A stretch of 34,075 nt of DNA from Priapulus caudatus (Eukaryota; Priapulida; Priapulimorpha; Priapulimorphida; Priapulidae), in assembly GCF_000485595.1 (NCBI RefSeq), contig NW_014577147.1:649721-683795 (forward strand). Reading direction: 5' to 3'. The notes below the pieces were generated by a model. It ran no database searches, had not been told where the DNA came from, and was given only the letters and a program-made list of their open reading frames with translations. The position numbers were made by a program, and so were the translations under genes. This document shows positions 31,501 to 34,075 of this stretch, piece by piece. How positions within the stretch are numbered: position 1 is the first letter of the stretch; each line of letters opens with the position of its first letter.

Positions 31501-31777
31501 GCATAATGTTGACAACTTGCACAAAAAACAATTGTATTGGTAGAGGATGCATGTAGAAATCTTCAATGTATCTAAGTCACTGGGATTCACCCTAATGCTG
31601 CAATGAAACATTACCTTTGTCCCACAGTTCAGCTCAAACATCACATGGACACAGTCTGCAGTGTATCGGACGATTACTGTCAGGGATTCCATGAGTGATC
31701 TTCCGCCAATTAAGAATGGAGCCAAAAATGATGAGATTGCCTATAATGGGGAGTCACAGTCACATTTCCAAAAAATG
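3551..31777 (+). CDS. DNMT1: DNA (cytosine-5)-methyltransferase 1, 30 exons, 3' end outside window
   Basis: Maintenance methyltransferase: it copies CpG methylation onto the new strand after replication, in the nucleus, using S-adenosylmethionine. Joined exons give 1296 in-frame codons with no stop, and all 29 introns are GT-AG. Approximate domains by residue: DMAP1-binding-like 1-80, PIP box about 168-175, RFTS 225-480, CXXC 533-575, acidic linker 577-600, BAH1 625-745, BAH2 805-965, Lys-Gly linker 998-1010, catalytic domain from about 1033. Visible catalytic motifs are I (FAGCGG), IV (PPCQGF with the nucleophilic Cys), VI (ENVR) and VIII ([10 protein letters not shown]). Vertebrate DNMT1 is about 1600 residues, so roughly 250 C-terminal residues (TRD, motifs IX and X) are missing here. 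Order and sequence match animal DNMT1 throughout, not DNMT3 or a plant chromomethylase. The true start codon is unsettled (see the first exon). Confidence 0.97.
4204..4300 (+). mobile_element. left end of a hAT-like element (CAGGGTTCGAAAT terminus)
   Basis: CAGGGTTCGAAAT is followed by repeated subterminal words of the GGGCCTG/CGGGCC type, the same architecture as the complete elements in introns 14, 21 and 28. No matching right end was found, so it looks truncated, ending near a run of Cs. Confidence 0.5.
5193..6084. mobile_element. third-level insertion with purine/pyrimidine minisatellite core
   Basis: Outer ends look inverted: GACTATACGCACGG at 5193-5206 against a reverse-complement GACTATAC...GCACGG at 6063-6084. 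They are flanked by similar copies of GCCAGCTRGTGGTGTAG (5170-5186 and 6088-6101). The boundaries are less certain than for the outer two elements. Confidence 0.45.
5207..5990. repeat. GA-rich then CT-rich variable minisatellite, inverted halves
   Basis: About 155 bp of degenerate GGAGAAGCTGGTGGA units on the + strand is followed by about 600 bp of the complementary type (CTCCACCAGCTTCTC). The halves can pair, and each strand is almost purely purine or pyrimidine. Long frames here are low complexity only. Confidence 0.85.
7022..7066. repeat. second interstitial telomere-like array
   Basis: Degenerate then perfect CCCTAA hexamers, adjoining CCATATCAAATAGTGACC exactly as in copy 1. This places the telomere-type repeat as a fixed part of the transposon's right arm. 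Confidence 0.9.
7975..8106 (+). CDS. DNMT1: DNMT1 exon 2 (end of DMAP1-binding-like domain)
   Basis: Residues 37-80. It starts [10 protein letters not shown], a basic helix continuing exon 1, and ends in a polar linker. Acceptor TATAG, donor GTACGT, phases 0/0. It sits after a 4.3-kb intron that contains nested transposons. Confidence 0.85.
8249..8538 (+). CDS. DNMT1: DNMT1 exon 3 (disordered linker with NLS-like run and PIP box)
   Basis: Residues 81-177, the largest exon found. Highly charged, with a basic run (KKRRIQR) suitable as a nuclear localisation signal. It ends with QPSITSMF (8507-8530), which lines up with the PCNA-interacting box of vertebrate DNMT1. Tandem acceptors TAG/CAG precede the exon, so it may begin at 8246 (one extra Gln) or 8249. 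Donor GTATGT, phase 2. Confidence 0.9.
8710..8832 (+). CDS. DNMT1: DNMT1 exon 4 (charged linker)
   Basis: Residues 177-218, Lys/Glu-rich, following directly on the PIP box (SNKRKSEAE). Acceptor TTCAG, donor GTGAGT. Entry phase 2, exit phase 2, consistent with its neighbours. Confidence 0.88.
8979..9111 (+). CDS. DNMT1: DNMT1 exon 5 (start of RFTS domain)
   Basis: Residues 218-262. Contains C-K-Q-C (codons at 9043 and 9052), the first zinc-ligand pair of the RFTS domain, then [10 protein letters not shown], a strongly conserved DNMT1 signature. Acceptor CATAG, donor GTATGT. Confidence 0.95.
9112..9469 (+). other. DNMT1 intron 5
   Basis: A 358-bp AT-rich intron in which I see no element. Confidence 0.8.
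9470..9579 (+). CDS. DNMT1: DNMT1 exon 6 (RFTS)
   Basis: Residues 263-299. It includes [14 protein letters not shown] and ends in PQHKLTEF, both conserved in the RFTS fold that targets DNMT1 to replication foci and can occlude the catalytic site. Acceptor GTTAG, donor GTATGT. Confidence 0.95.
9580..10070 (+). other. DNMT1 intron 6
   Basis: A 491-bp AT-rich intron with no clear element. A short GGGTAT/ATACCTGCC-type inverted wording near 9850-9910 may be a decayed repeat. Confidence 0.7.
10071..10189 (+). CDS. DNMT1: DNMT1 exon 7 (RFTS, second zinc-ligand segment)
   Basis: Residues 299-339. Contains [21 protein letters not shown]. In vertebrates the ligand pair here is Cys and His (Y-C-x-x-x-H). 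This sequence has Asp (GAC at 10078) in place of that Cys and keeps the His (10090). Acceptor TGCAG, donor GTAAAT. Confidence 0.96.
10437..10529 (+). CDS. DNMT1: DNMT1 exon 8 (RFTS)
   Basis: Residues 339-370. [20 protein letters not shown] is one of the most conserved RFTS stretches. Acceptor TTCAG, donor GTGAGA, phases agree with both neighbours. Confidence 0.96.
10749..10790. repeat. 42-bp perfect hairpin in intron 8
   Basis: Two 19-bp arms (ATCAGGAGTGAATAATAGA and its exact complement) around a 4-base loop, in the intron between exons 8 and 9. Too short to call a microRNA precursor without RNA data. Confidence 0.85.
10866..11017 (+). CDS. DNMT1: DNMT1 exon 9 (RFTS)
   Basis: Residues 370-420. 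[15 protein letters not shown] and YEDLLNKIQ align with the C-terminal half of the RFTS domain. Acceptor TTCAG, donor GTAGCT. Confidence 0.95.
11291..11368 (+). CDS. DNMT1: DNMT1 exon 10 (RFTS)
   Basis: Residues 421-446. [16 protein letters not shown] matches the RFTS helix conserved in animals. Acceptor GGCAG, donor GTACTG, phases 0/0. The following intron holds the nested pogo-like/TTAA elements. Confidence 0.94.
11546..12372. mobile_element. pogo/Tigger-like element with TA TSD (host of a nested element)
   Basis: Starts CAGTAAAACCTG and ends CAGGTTTGACTG (reverse complement CAGTCAAACCTG), with TA on both sides (11544-11545 and 12373-12374). CAGTnnAACC termini and TA duplication are typical of Tc1/mariner pogo-Tigger elements. 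Without the nested insertion it would be only about 125 bp. Non-autonomous. Confidence 0.8.
11613..12311. mobile_element. 699-bp TTAA-flanked element with about 150-bp TIRs
   Basis: Begins AGGCATAATTCGACCATCG and ends with its complement, flanked by TTAA at 11609-11612 and 12312-12315. The inverted repeats run for about 150 bp with few mismatches. TTAA duplication fits piggyBac or Kolobok superfamilies; no transposase is present. It sits inside the pogo-like element. Confidence 0.88.
12394..12497 (+). CDS. DNMT1: DNMT1 exon 11 (end of RFTS)
   Basis: Residues 447-481. [11 protein letters not shown], then [16 protein letters not shown], conserved at the RFTS C-terminus. The acceptor lies only 20 bp beyond the TA TSD of the pogo-like element, so the insertion sits next to the splice site. 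Confidence 0.95.
12617..12788 (+). CDS. DNMT1: DNMT1 exon 12 (RFTS-CXXC linker, first CXXC cysteines)
   Basis: Residues 481-538. Basic linker, then [11 protein letters not shown] and KRRRCGVCE, which starts the CXXC zinc finger that binds unmethylated CpG. Acceptor AATAG, donor GTGCAT. Confidence 0.95.
12789..13103 (+). other. DNMT1 intron 12
   Basis: A 315-bp AT-rich intron; nothing recognisable. Confidence 0.8.
13104..13201 (+). CDS. DNMT1: DNMT1 exon 13 (CXXC zinc finger)
   Basis: Residues 539-571. C-x-x-P-D-C-G-K-C-x-x-C-K-D-x-x-K-F-G-G-S-G then KQAC, giving the spacing of the two-zinc CXXC domain including the KFGG DNA-contact loop. Acceptor TTCAG, donor GTATGT. Confidence 0.96.
13478..13540. 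repeat. (GTT)21 microsatellite in intron 13
   Basis: 21 uninterrupted GTT triplets in the intron between the CXXC exons. It creates spurious poly-Val/Leu and poly-Asn frames. Confidence 0.99.
13653..13788 (+). CDS. DNMT1: DNMT1 exon 14 (last CXXC Cys and acidic autoinhibitory linker)
   Basis: Residues 571-616. Opens with NCPN (final CXXC cysteine), then an Asp/Glu-rich run and a Lys-rich tail. In vertebrate DNMT1 the CXXC-BAH1 acidic linker blocks the active site on unmethylated CpG, and the acidic character is kept here. Acceptor TTTAG, donor GTATTC. Confidence 0.93.
14485..15058. mobile_element. 574-bp hAT-like transposon carrying an antisense DNMT1 exon
   Basis: Left end CAGGGTGCGAAATTAAC; right end reverse-complements to CAGGGGTAGAAATTAAC (14 of 17 identical). 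CTGTCA is duplicated exactly at 14479-14484 and 15059-15064. Subterminal GGAGTCC/GGACTCC words repeat at both ends, as in hAT elements. No transposase. The centre (14566-14792) is a reverse-complement copy of DNMT1 exon 16 and its flanks. It lies in DNMT1 intron 14. Confidence 0.9.
14566..14792 (-). pseudogene. captured, reversed copy of DNMT1 exon 16 with flanking intron
   Basis: On the minus strand this reads like 15933-16157: about 88 bp of intron 15, the whole 125-bp exon and the GTAAGT donor. I count about 11 substitutions and one in-frame 3-bp insertion (an extra His codon) over about 225 bp, roughly 95% identity. Intron sequence is present, so the copy was made from DNA and not from mRNA. 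The exon part remains open; changes from the real exon include Pro to Ser and Lys to Thr. Confidence 0.93.
15752..15832 (+). CDS. DNMT1: DNMT1 exon 15 (start of BAH1)
   Basis: Residues 617-643. TLKWIGDE and [11 protein letters not shown] match the entry into BAH1. Acceptor TATAG, donor GTAAAT, phases 0/0. Confidence 0.93.
16022..16146 (+). CDS. DNMT1: DNMT1 exon 16 (BAH1 core)
   Basis: Residues 644-685. [20 protein letters not shown] and [14 protein letters not shown] are BAH1 core. At 125 bp it is not a multiple of three, so skipping it would frameshift BAH1 and everything after. It has a near-identical antisense copy inside the transposon at 14485-15058. Confidence 0.96.
16421..16526 (+). 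CDS. DNMT1: DNMT1 exon 17 (BAH1)
   Basis: Residues 685-720. [20 protein letters not shown] then CEDTCLEFV, conserved BAH1 strands. Acceptor TGCAG, donor GTAAGT. Confidence 0.96.
16527..17256 (+). other. DNMT1 intron 17
   Basis: A 730-bp AT-rich intron; no element or repeat seen. Confidence 0.7.
17257..17363 (+). CDS. DNMT1: DNMT1 exon 18 (end of BAH1)
   Basis: Residues 721-756. [15 protein letters not shown] and [10 protein letters not shown] close BAH1. Acceptor TGCAG, donor GTAAGA. Confidence 0.95.
17629..17734 (+). CDS. DNMT1: DNMT1 exon 19 (BAH1-BAH2 linker)
   Basis: Residues 756-791. [12 protein letters not shown] then FCICCAR, matching the conserved Cys-containing linker between the BAH domains. 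Acceptor GACAG, donor GTATCA. Confidence 0.95.
17735..18054 (+). other. DNMT1 intron 19
   Basis: A 320-bp intron; nothing recognisable. Confidence 0.7.
18055..18246 (+). CDS. DNMT1: DNMT1 exon 20 (start of BAH2)
   Basis: Residues 792-855. [20 protein letters not shown] is the BAH2 entry strand pattern, and a Lys-rich loop follows. Acceptor TTCAG, donor GTAAGT. Confidence 0.95.
18247..19757 (+). other. DNMT1 intron 20
   Basis: A 1.5-kb intron containing GT/GC-type microsatellite at 18430-18463, the CGTC array and an (ATT)n-like run near 19647-19685. The stretch from about 18466 (a CATCTGACATAGTCAGATG hairpin, then the CGTC array) to about 19130 is less AT-rich and may be an unclassified repeat. 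No coding content was recognised. Confidence 0.6.
18509..18553. repeat. (CGTC)n microsatellite
   Basis: About ten CGTC tetramers with one interruption (GTGCGAG), next to a short hairpin, possibly part of a dispersed repeat. Confidence 0.85.
19758..19924 (+). CDS. DNMT1: DNMT1 exon 21 (BAH2)
   Basis: Residues 856-911. [17 protein letters not shown] and [16 protein letters not shown] are BAH2 signatures nearly identical to vertebrate DNMT1. Acceptor ATCAG, donor GTAAAA. It is followed by a 4.4-kb intron filled with transposons. Confidence 0.97.
20583..20652. repeat. 12-bp tandem array (CTAGCGCACACC)n
   Basis: About six units alternating ACACC and ACATC versions, inside the Harbinger element, followed by decayed AGCG-containing units to about 20765. 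Confidence 0.9.
20889..21330 (+). pseudogene. PIF/Harbinger transposase (HARBI1-like) fragment, frameshifted
   Basis: Opens with ATG at 20889. The typical Harbinger lead WVRPW is readable near 21030 but in a different frame from the ATG, followed by [15 protein letters not shown], then [37 protein letters not shown] and [12 protein letters not shown]. This is the N-terminal part of the DDE transposase; frame changes are needed to read it through, and the catalytic part after about 21330 is replaced by tandem repeats. Non-functional. Confidence 0.8.
21400..21582. repeat. roughly 63- and 80-bp spaced tandem repeat, 3 copies
   Basis: The block GCGCTAGCAACACGCTGTGC followed by ATTCGTT recurs three times (about 21407, 21470 and 21550), with GGATTTTTTAACATGTGCGC after the first two. 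It replaces the rest of the transposase gene. Confidence 0.85.
21686..22199. mobile_element. 514-bp hAT-like element inside the Harbinger right TIR
   Basis: Left CAGGGTTCAACATTAAC; the right end reverse-complements to CAAGGTTCGACACTAAC (14 of 17). Flanks are CGTATATGT (21677-21685) and CGTATGTGT (22200-22208), eight of nine identical. Subterminal ACTAGCCC/GGGCTAG words. Its excision restores the Harbinger terminus, confirming the boundaries. Confidence 0.82.
22222..22637. mobile_element. 416-bp PIF/Harbinger MITE, TAA TSD
   Basis: AGCCCGGCGCACA start and TGTGCGCCGGGCT end, perfect TIRs, flanked by TAA at 22219-22221 and 22638-22640. Interior carries repeated TGTCGATAAAAATCGCCACG-type inverted words. 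It inserted exactly at the TAA bordering the Harbinger element at 20264. Confidence 0.9.
22671..23595. mobile_element. 925-bp hAT-like element, TSD TGATG
   Basis: Left CAGTGCTCGAAATAAG; the right end reverse-complements to CAGTGCTGAAATAAG. TGATG is duplicated at 22666-22670 and 23596-23600. Subterminal GGTTGTCC/GGACAACC words occur in several copies at both ends. No transposase recognised. Confidence 0.83.
24301..24374 (+). CDS. DNMT1: DNMT1 exon 22 (BAH2)
   Basis: Residues 911-936. It completes [10 protein letters not shown] and contains [13 protein letters not shown]. Acceptor TACAG, donor GTGAGT, and the phases fit exon 21 despite the large intron. Confidence 0.95.
24555..24673 (+). CDS. 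DNMT1: DNMT1 exon 23 (BAH2)
   Basis: Residues 936-975. [12 protein letters not shown] then RADRFYFRE, the closing strands of BAH2. Acceptor TACAG, donor GTCAGC. Confidence 0.94.
24674..25219 (+). other. DNMT1 intron 23
   Basis: A 546-bp AT-rich intron; nothing recognisable. Confidence 0.7.
25220..25291 (+). CDS. DNMT1: DNMT1 exon 24 (BAH2 end, start of linker)
   Basis: Residues 976-999. [13 protein letters not shown] then GAKGK, the lead-in to the Lys-Gly linker. Acceptor TGTAG, donor GTATCG. Confidence 0.93.
25292..25794 (+). other. DNMT1 intron 24
   Basis: A 503-bp AT-rich intron; nothing recognisable. Confidence 0.7.
25795..25936 (+). CDS. DNMT1: DNMT1 exon 25 (Lys-Gly linker and methyltransferase motif I)
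   Basis: Residues 1000-1047. An alternating Gly-Lys run joins the regulatory and catalytic halves; in mammals this linker is a site of acetylation control. An acidic stretch follows, then [12 protein letters not shown], the SAM-binding motif I. Acceptor AATAG, donor GTAAGT. Confidence 0.97.
26150..26321. mobile_element. 172-bp pogo/Tigger-like MITE, TA TSD
   Basis: Begins CAGTTAAACCTCGATTGTCC and ends GATAACCGAGGTTTGACTG, complementary termini, with TA at 26148-26149 and 26322-26323. Internal GTTCGGATAA words repeat. A classic short pogo-type derivative, in intron 25. Confidence 0.9.
26944..27095 (+). CDS. DNMT1: DNMT1 exon 26 (motifs I-III)
   Basis: Residues 1047-1097. [10 protein letters not shown] completes motif [20 protein letters not shown] is motif II, and [10 protein letters not shown] lies in the motif III region. 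Acceptor TACAG, donor GTAAGC. Confidence 0.97.
27096..27569 (+). other. DNMT1 intron 26
   Basis: A 474-bp intron; nothing recognisable. Confidence 0.7.
27570..27701 (+). CDS. DNMT1: DNMT1 exon 27 (catalytic motif IV)
   Basis: Residues 1098-1141. [17 protein letters not shown] contains the catalytic cysteine (codon 27645-27647) that attacks C6 of the target cytosine. Acceptor CTTAG, donor GTAAAA, phases 0/0. Confidence 0.98.
27702..29684 (+). other. DNMT1 intron 27
   Basis: A 2-kb intron. It holds a decayed relative of the pogo-like terminus (CAGTTTACTGTCGGTTAG at 27801, then GGCCATC), the 737-bp segment at 27950-28686, and a pyrimidine-rich stretch around 29115-29290. Short frames here (for example 28696-29010) match nothing. 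Confidence 0.6.
27950..28686. mobile_element. possible insertion flanked by 7-bp direct repeat GTACCTC
   Basis: GTACCTC stands at 27943-27949 and 28687-28693. The segment starts TGTGGCGGCCAAATCGCCC and contains an AATAAA-type word early on, reminiscent of a solo LTR, but the right end is not CA and no terminal inverted repeat is seen. Weak call. Confidence 0.3.
29685..29887 (+). CDS. DNMT1: DNMT1 exon 28 (motifs VI-VIII)
   Basis: Residues 1142-1209. [15 protein letters not shown] contains motif VI with its active-site Glu, and [14 protein letters not shown] is motif VIII. Acceptor TGCAG, donor GTATCA. Confidence 0.98.
29978..30504. mobile_element. 527-bp hAT-like element in intron 28
   Basis: Left CAGTGTTCTCATTA; the right end reverse-complements to CAGGGTTTTCATTA (12 of 14). 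Flanks GCAGTA and ACAGTA, five of six. GGCC-containing subterminal words (ACCGGCCA, GGCCTGTTGC) occur near both ends. No transposase. Confidence 0.65.
30633..30744 (+). CDS. DNMT1: DNMT1 exon 29 (after motif VIII)
   Basis: Residues 1209-1246. [20 protein letters not shown] and SPRACQLSV match the stretch after motif VIII. Acceptor TGCAG, donor GTAAGT. Confidence 0.96.
30745..31627 (+). other. DNMT1 intron 29
   Basis: An 883-bp intron. Apart from a GT run passing into a G-rich run at 31380-31410 I see nothing. Confidence 0.7.
31628..31777 (+). CDS. DNMT1: DNMT1 exon 30 (start of target-recognition region; last exon found)
   Basis: Residues 1247-1296. [20 protein letters not shown] and [10 protein letters not shown] lead into the target-recognition domain. 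The donor GTAATG is intact and phase 0, so the gene continues. No matching following exon was found in 31778-34075. Confidence 0.95.
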
Positions 31778-33400
31778 GTAATGATTTAAAGGGAGAGTTT
31801 ACTCTAGGTTCTAGGGTTATTTTCAGCTAATTTAGGTTATAATTGCGCTACATAAAAAGTTTCATGGTTCAATCACCATTAGAAATATTATTAAAAAATG
31901 TTTTAAAACTAACGACTACAGTTTGATTACAACGGCGGTGGCGCCACTCAAAGCGCATGATCTGATAAGTTGCGCAAAACCACTTTCCAACCAAGGGCTA
32001 CAGACCGAGGGTGTTTCTTATTTATCCATTTAAAAGCAAAAGGATTGTAATATCTTATAAACGACATATAGTTTCAGTTAAGGTTTTTTGGTTATATCTT
32101 TACTCAATAATATAGAGCTACATACAGCCGTGCCTGAGTAAATGATGGTAATATTTCATGGTTTATTTACCACACAATGGATTTGTTCAGTGAATGGGAA
32201 ACGCGAACTACGTATAATGAAATGTGATGCATGTTCGTGTGAAATTCTGCTTGATCAACGTTTTAATTCCAAGAGAAAGCGAATACTTCATACTTCATTA
32301 TATGCGGTATCTACGTGACTATATAGACAGAATATATGGGTCTATAAATCTATGCTAAGATAACCCCTCTTCATTATAAATTTATAACGTTTGCAAAATA
32401 TTATTATTCTCGCGAGATATTGCGCATGCGCGAGCACCGTTTCAGACGTGCAGTACGGCCAAAGGAAAAGTACGTATATATAGCTTGCCGAGGGAGAGAG
32501 GGGTGGAAAACTAAAGGAAGGTGGCAGGGAAGACAGTCGAGGGGCGGTAGAAAAAGAGGGAGGCTGGGTGTGCGACAAGGGAAACAAGGGAAAGGGCCTG
32601 CGGGAATGAAGTAGGAGTTTTGCACCCTGCAGTCTAGGGCGCATTCCTAATTATAAACACAGGTCTACTGATAAGAATTTATTACAGAAACCTCTGCTGA
32701 GATACACCCTGACCATACTAAATGCATTTTAATCACAACATCAAACTCCTCTGGTAAGATATTGCGCATGCGCTAAACAGTAACGTAGCCATGTTATGTA
32801 CTTAATGGTATATACAGCGGGAATCTTACATGCAAGGTCTGCTTCCTATTCTTAAATGATGTCTACTGATGGAATTTTGGCATATCAATCTATGCTAAGA
32901 TGACCCCTCTTCATTTTAAATTCATAATTTTTGTAAAATTTTATAATATTCTTGGGAGATAGTGCGAATGCGCGAGCACCGTTTCAGGCGTGCAGTACGA
33001 TCTAAGTAATAGTACGTAATATATACGATATGTACATATAATATATATACGAATGTACATATCTACCACAGATATCAAGAGCTACTGTAGAGCTAGCGAG
33101 AGTGAGAGAGAGAAAGAAAGAGTAATTATGTAATCACTTTATATAATCGTCGTTTAATGCAAATATTCAATGTACAAATTCCATTTCCTGCGAGAAATTC
33201 AGGCGAAGTCTTACTGAATGAAATTACAGTGCGTAAATATATATGTGGACATAAAGATGCATAGATTAAGATTATGTAATATATCATGATATCAGAGAGG
33301 TGGCTCGTGAATGTAATTATGAAACCTGATTGGAAATCAGTTAAAATCGCATCAGGCATAATTATACAGACAGTGCTACTATTACAAATTATCAGTCTCT
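31778..33400 (+). other. DNMT1 intron 30 or flank, with degenerate direct repeats
   Basis: No further DNMT1 exon was found. It contains the direct repeats at 32349-32458 and 32889-32999 and a weaker middle copy near 32680-32775. The rest is AT-rich. Confidence 0.6.
32349..32999. repeat. degenerate tandem/direct repeat with TGCGCATGCGC cores
   Basis: Two clear copies (TCTATGCTAAGATRACCCCT ... GCGCGAGCACCGTTTCAG) start 540 bp apart, with a diverged middle copy. Copies 1 and 2 contain the NRF1-like palindrome TGCGCATGCGC (32421-32431 and 32763-32773); copy 3 has TGCGAATGCGC. Copy 1 also has CTCGCGAGA. Confidence 0.75.
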
Positions 33401-33404
33401 AATC

Positions 33405-33990
33405 TCTGAGGCCGCTGCCGTCTGCTTTGACTCCCGCGACTGTGTGCTCTGGCGAGGAGGCTGCCCTAACGTGCCCGCAGGTCTTCGTGGGCTTTTCTGT
33501 CGCTCGTGGGCGGGCTGCCGCTGCCAGGACGCACGTGTGCGGACTTACGTGGACGACGGGCCAACGAACGTCGCGCTGGTAAACGCGCTGAGTTTGCCAG
33601 GGCTTGTCTCTCCGCCTTCGCCCCTGCTCAACCCCCCTCCCAGCGCGCTGCCTGCCCCTCGCCTGGCCGGCGCTCGGCTGACCGACGGGGGCGACGGGGT
33701 CCCGCACGAGACCGCCCGCCCCCCGCAGCGCCGTGGCCGACCGATGCGGTCTCGGCATGTCTCGGCCGCGTCGCGCAACACCAGCGACGCCACTGCTGGT
33801 CGGTCGGCGGCGCCGCGGCGAGCGAACGTCACCTCGAGGCGCGGGCGGGACGGCGCGTGCGACCGGCGGCCGCCGCCAGGCACCGCCCGCGCGCCCACCG
33901 TCCCGCCGACACCGCCTAAGCGTCGCACCGCTCAGAGCGAGGTGGCTGCCGCCCTACCGGCAGCACTCGCTTCCGCGCAACGAAGGGAAC
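33405..33990. other. sharply bounded GC-rich block of unknown nature
   Basis: Base composition jumps from AT-rich intronic sequence to very GC- and CpG-rich. Overlapping long frames are open on both strands, as expected by chance at this composition, and none resembles a known protein. It could be a CpG island, a ribosomal-spacer-like sequence, part of a repeat, or an assembly join near the contig end. I recognise no rRNA core. Confidence 0.5.
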
Positions 33991-34075
33991 ATTCTTCTCG
34001 CCAATTGGAAGGAGAGAAACTGAACATTACGACAGGAAGTCGAGTCGGGGAAAGATAATTGTTATTTCGAGAGGG

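Noticed and set aside
33399-34058. Overlapping 100-200 residue frames on both strands in the GC-rich block
   Set aside because: Stops are rare at this GC content; the products are low-complexity Arg/Pro/Ala and match no family.

Overview
The window is animal nuclear DNA. It is dominated by one intron-rich gene on the + strand, the maintenance DNA (cytosine-5)-methyltransferase DNMT1. I could place 30 coding exons (3551-31777). Every intron between them is GT-AG, the splice phases agree at all 29 junctions, and the joined exons read 1296 codons without a stop. In order they encode a DMAP1-binding-type N-terminus, a basic/acidic linker with a PCNA-interacting (PIP) box, the replication-foci targeting domain (RFTS), a CXXC zinc finger, an acidic autoinhibitory linker, two BAH domains, a Lys-Gly linker and the catalytic domain through motifs I, IV, VI and VIII. 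The target-recognition region and motifs IX-X are absent and presumably lie beyond the right edge. The extreme 5' end is uncertain. The organism looks like a non-vertebrate metazoan: all DNMT1 domains are animal-like, TTAGGG-type repeats occur, and transposon content is high. A sponge or another marine invertebrate would fit, but I cannot fix the phylum.

Layout. 1-342: right end of a transposon carrying (CCCTAA)n repeats. 343-2990: mostly unique AT-rich DNA with a hairpin and a 91-bp MITE. About 2990-3204: probable 5' region of the gene. 3551-31777: the exons. 31778-34075: intronic or 3' flanking DNA with degenerate direct repeats and, from about 33405, a sharply bounded GC-rich block that I cannot identify.

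The introns are full of DNA transposons whose ends and target-site duplications (TSDs) can be read directly. Intron 1 holds a 2.64-kb element (9-bp TSD) that contains a second element, which in turn contains a purine/pyrimidine minisatellite. Intron 10 holds a pogo/Tigger-like element split by a TTAA-flanked element. Intron 21 holds a hAT-like element filled with a PIF/Harbinger element (broken transposase, itself split by another hAT-like insertion), a Harbinger MITE and a further hAT-like element. Intron 25 holds a pogo-like MITE, and intron 28 another hAT-like element.

The most striking observation is in intron 14. A 574-bp transposon (14485-15058, 6-bp TSD) carries, in antisense, a roughly 95% identical copy of DNMT1 exon 16 with part of the preceding intron and the splice donor. 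The real exon lies about 1.1 kb downstream, so the DNMT1 pre-mRNA should be able to form a ~225-bp duplex covering exon 16 and both its splice sites. Exon 16 is 125 bp, so skipping it would shift the frame. A transposon may therefore have placed a hairpin-type control element inside the gene that normally maintains methylation.
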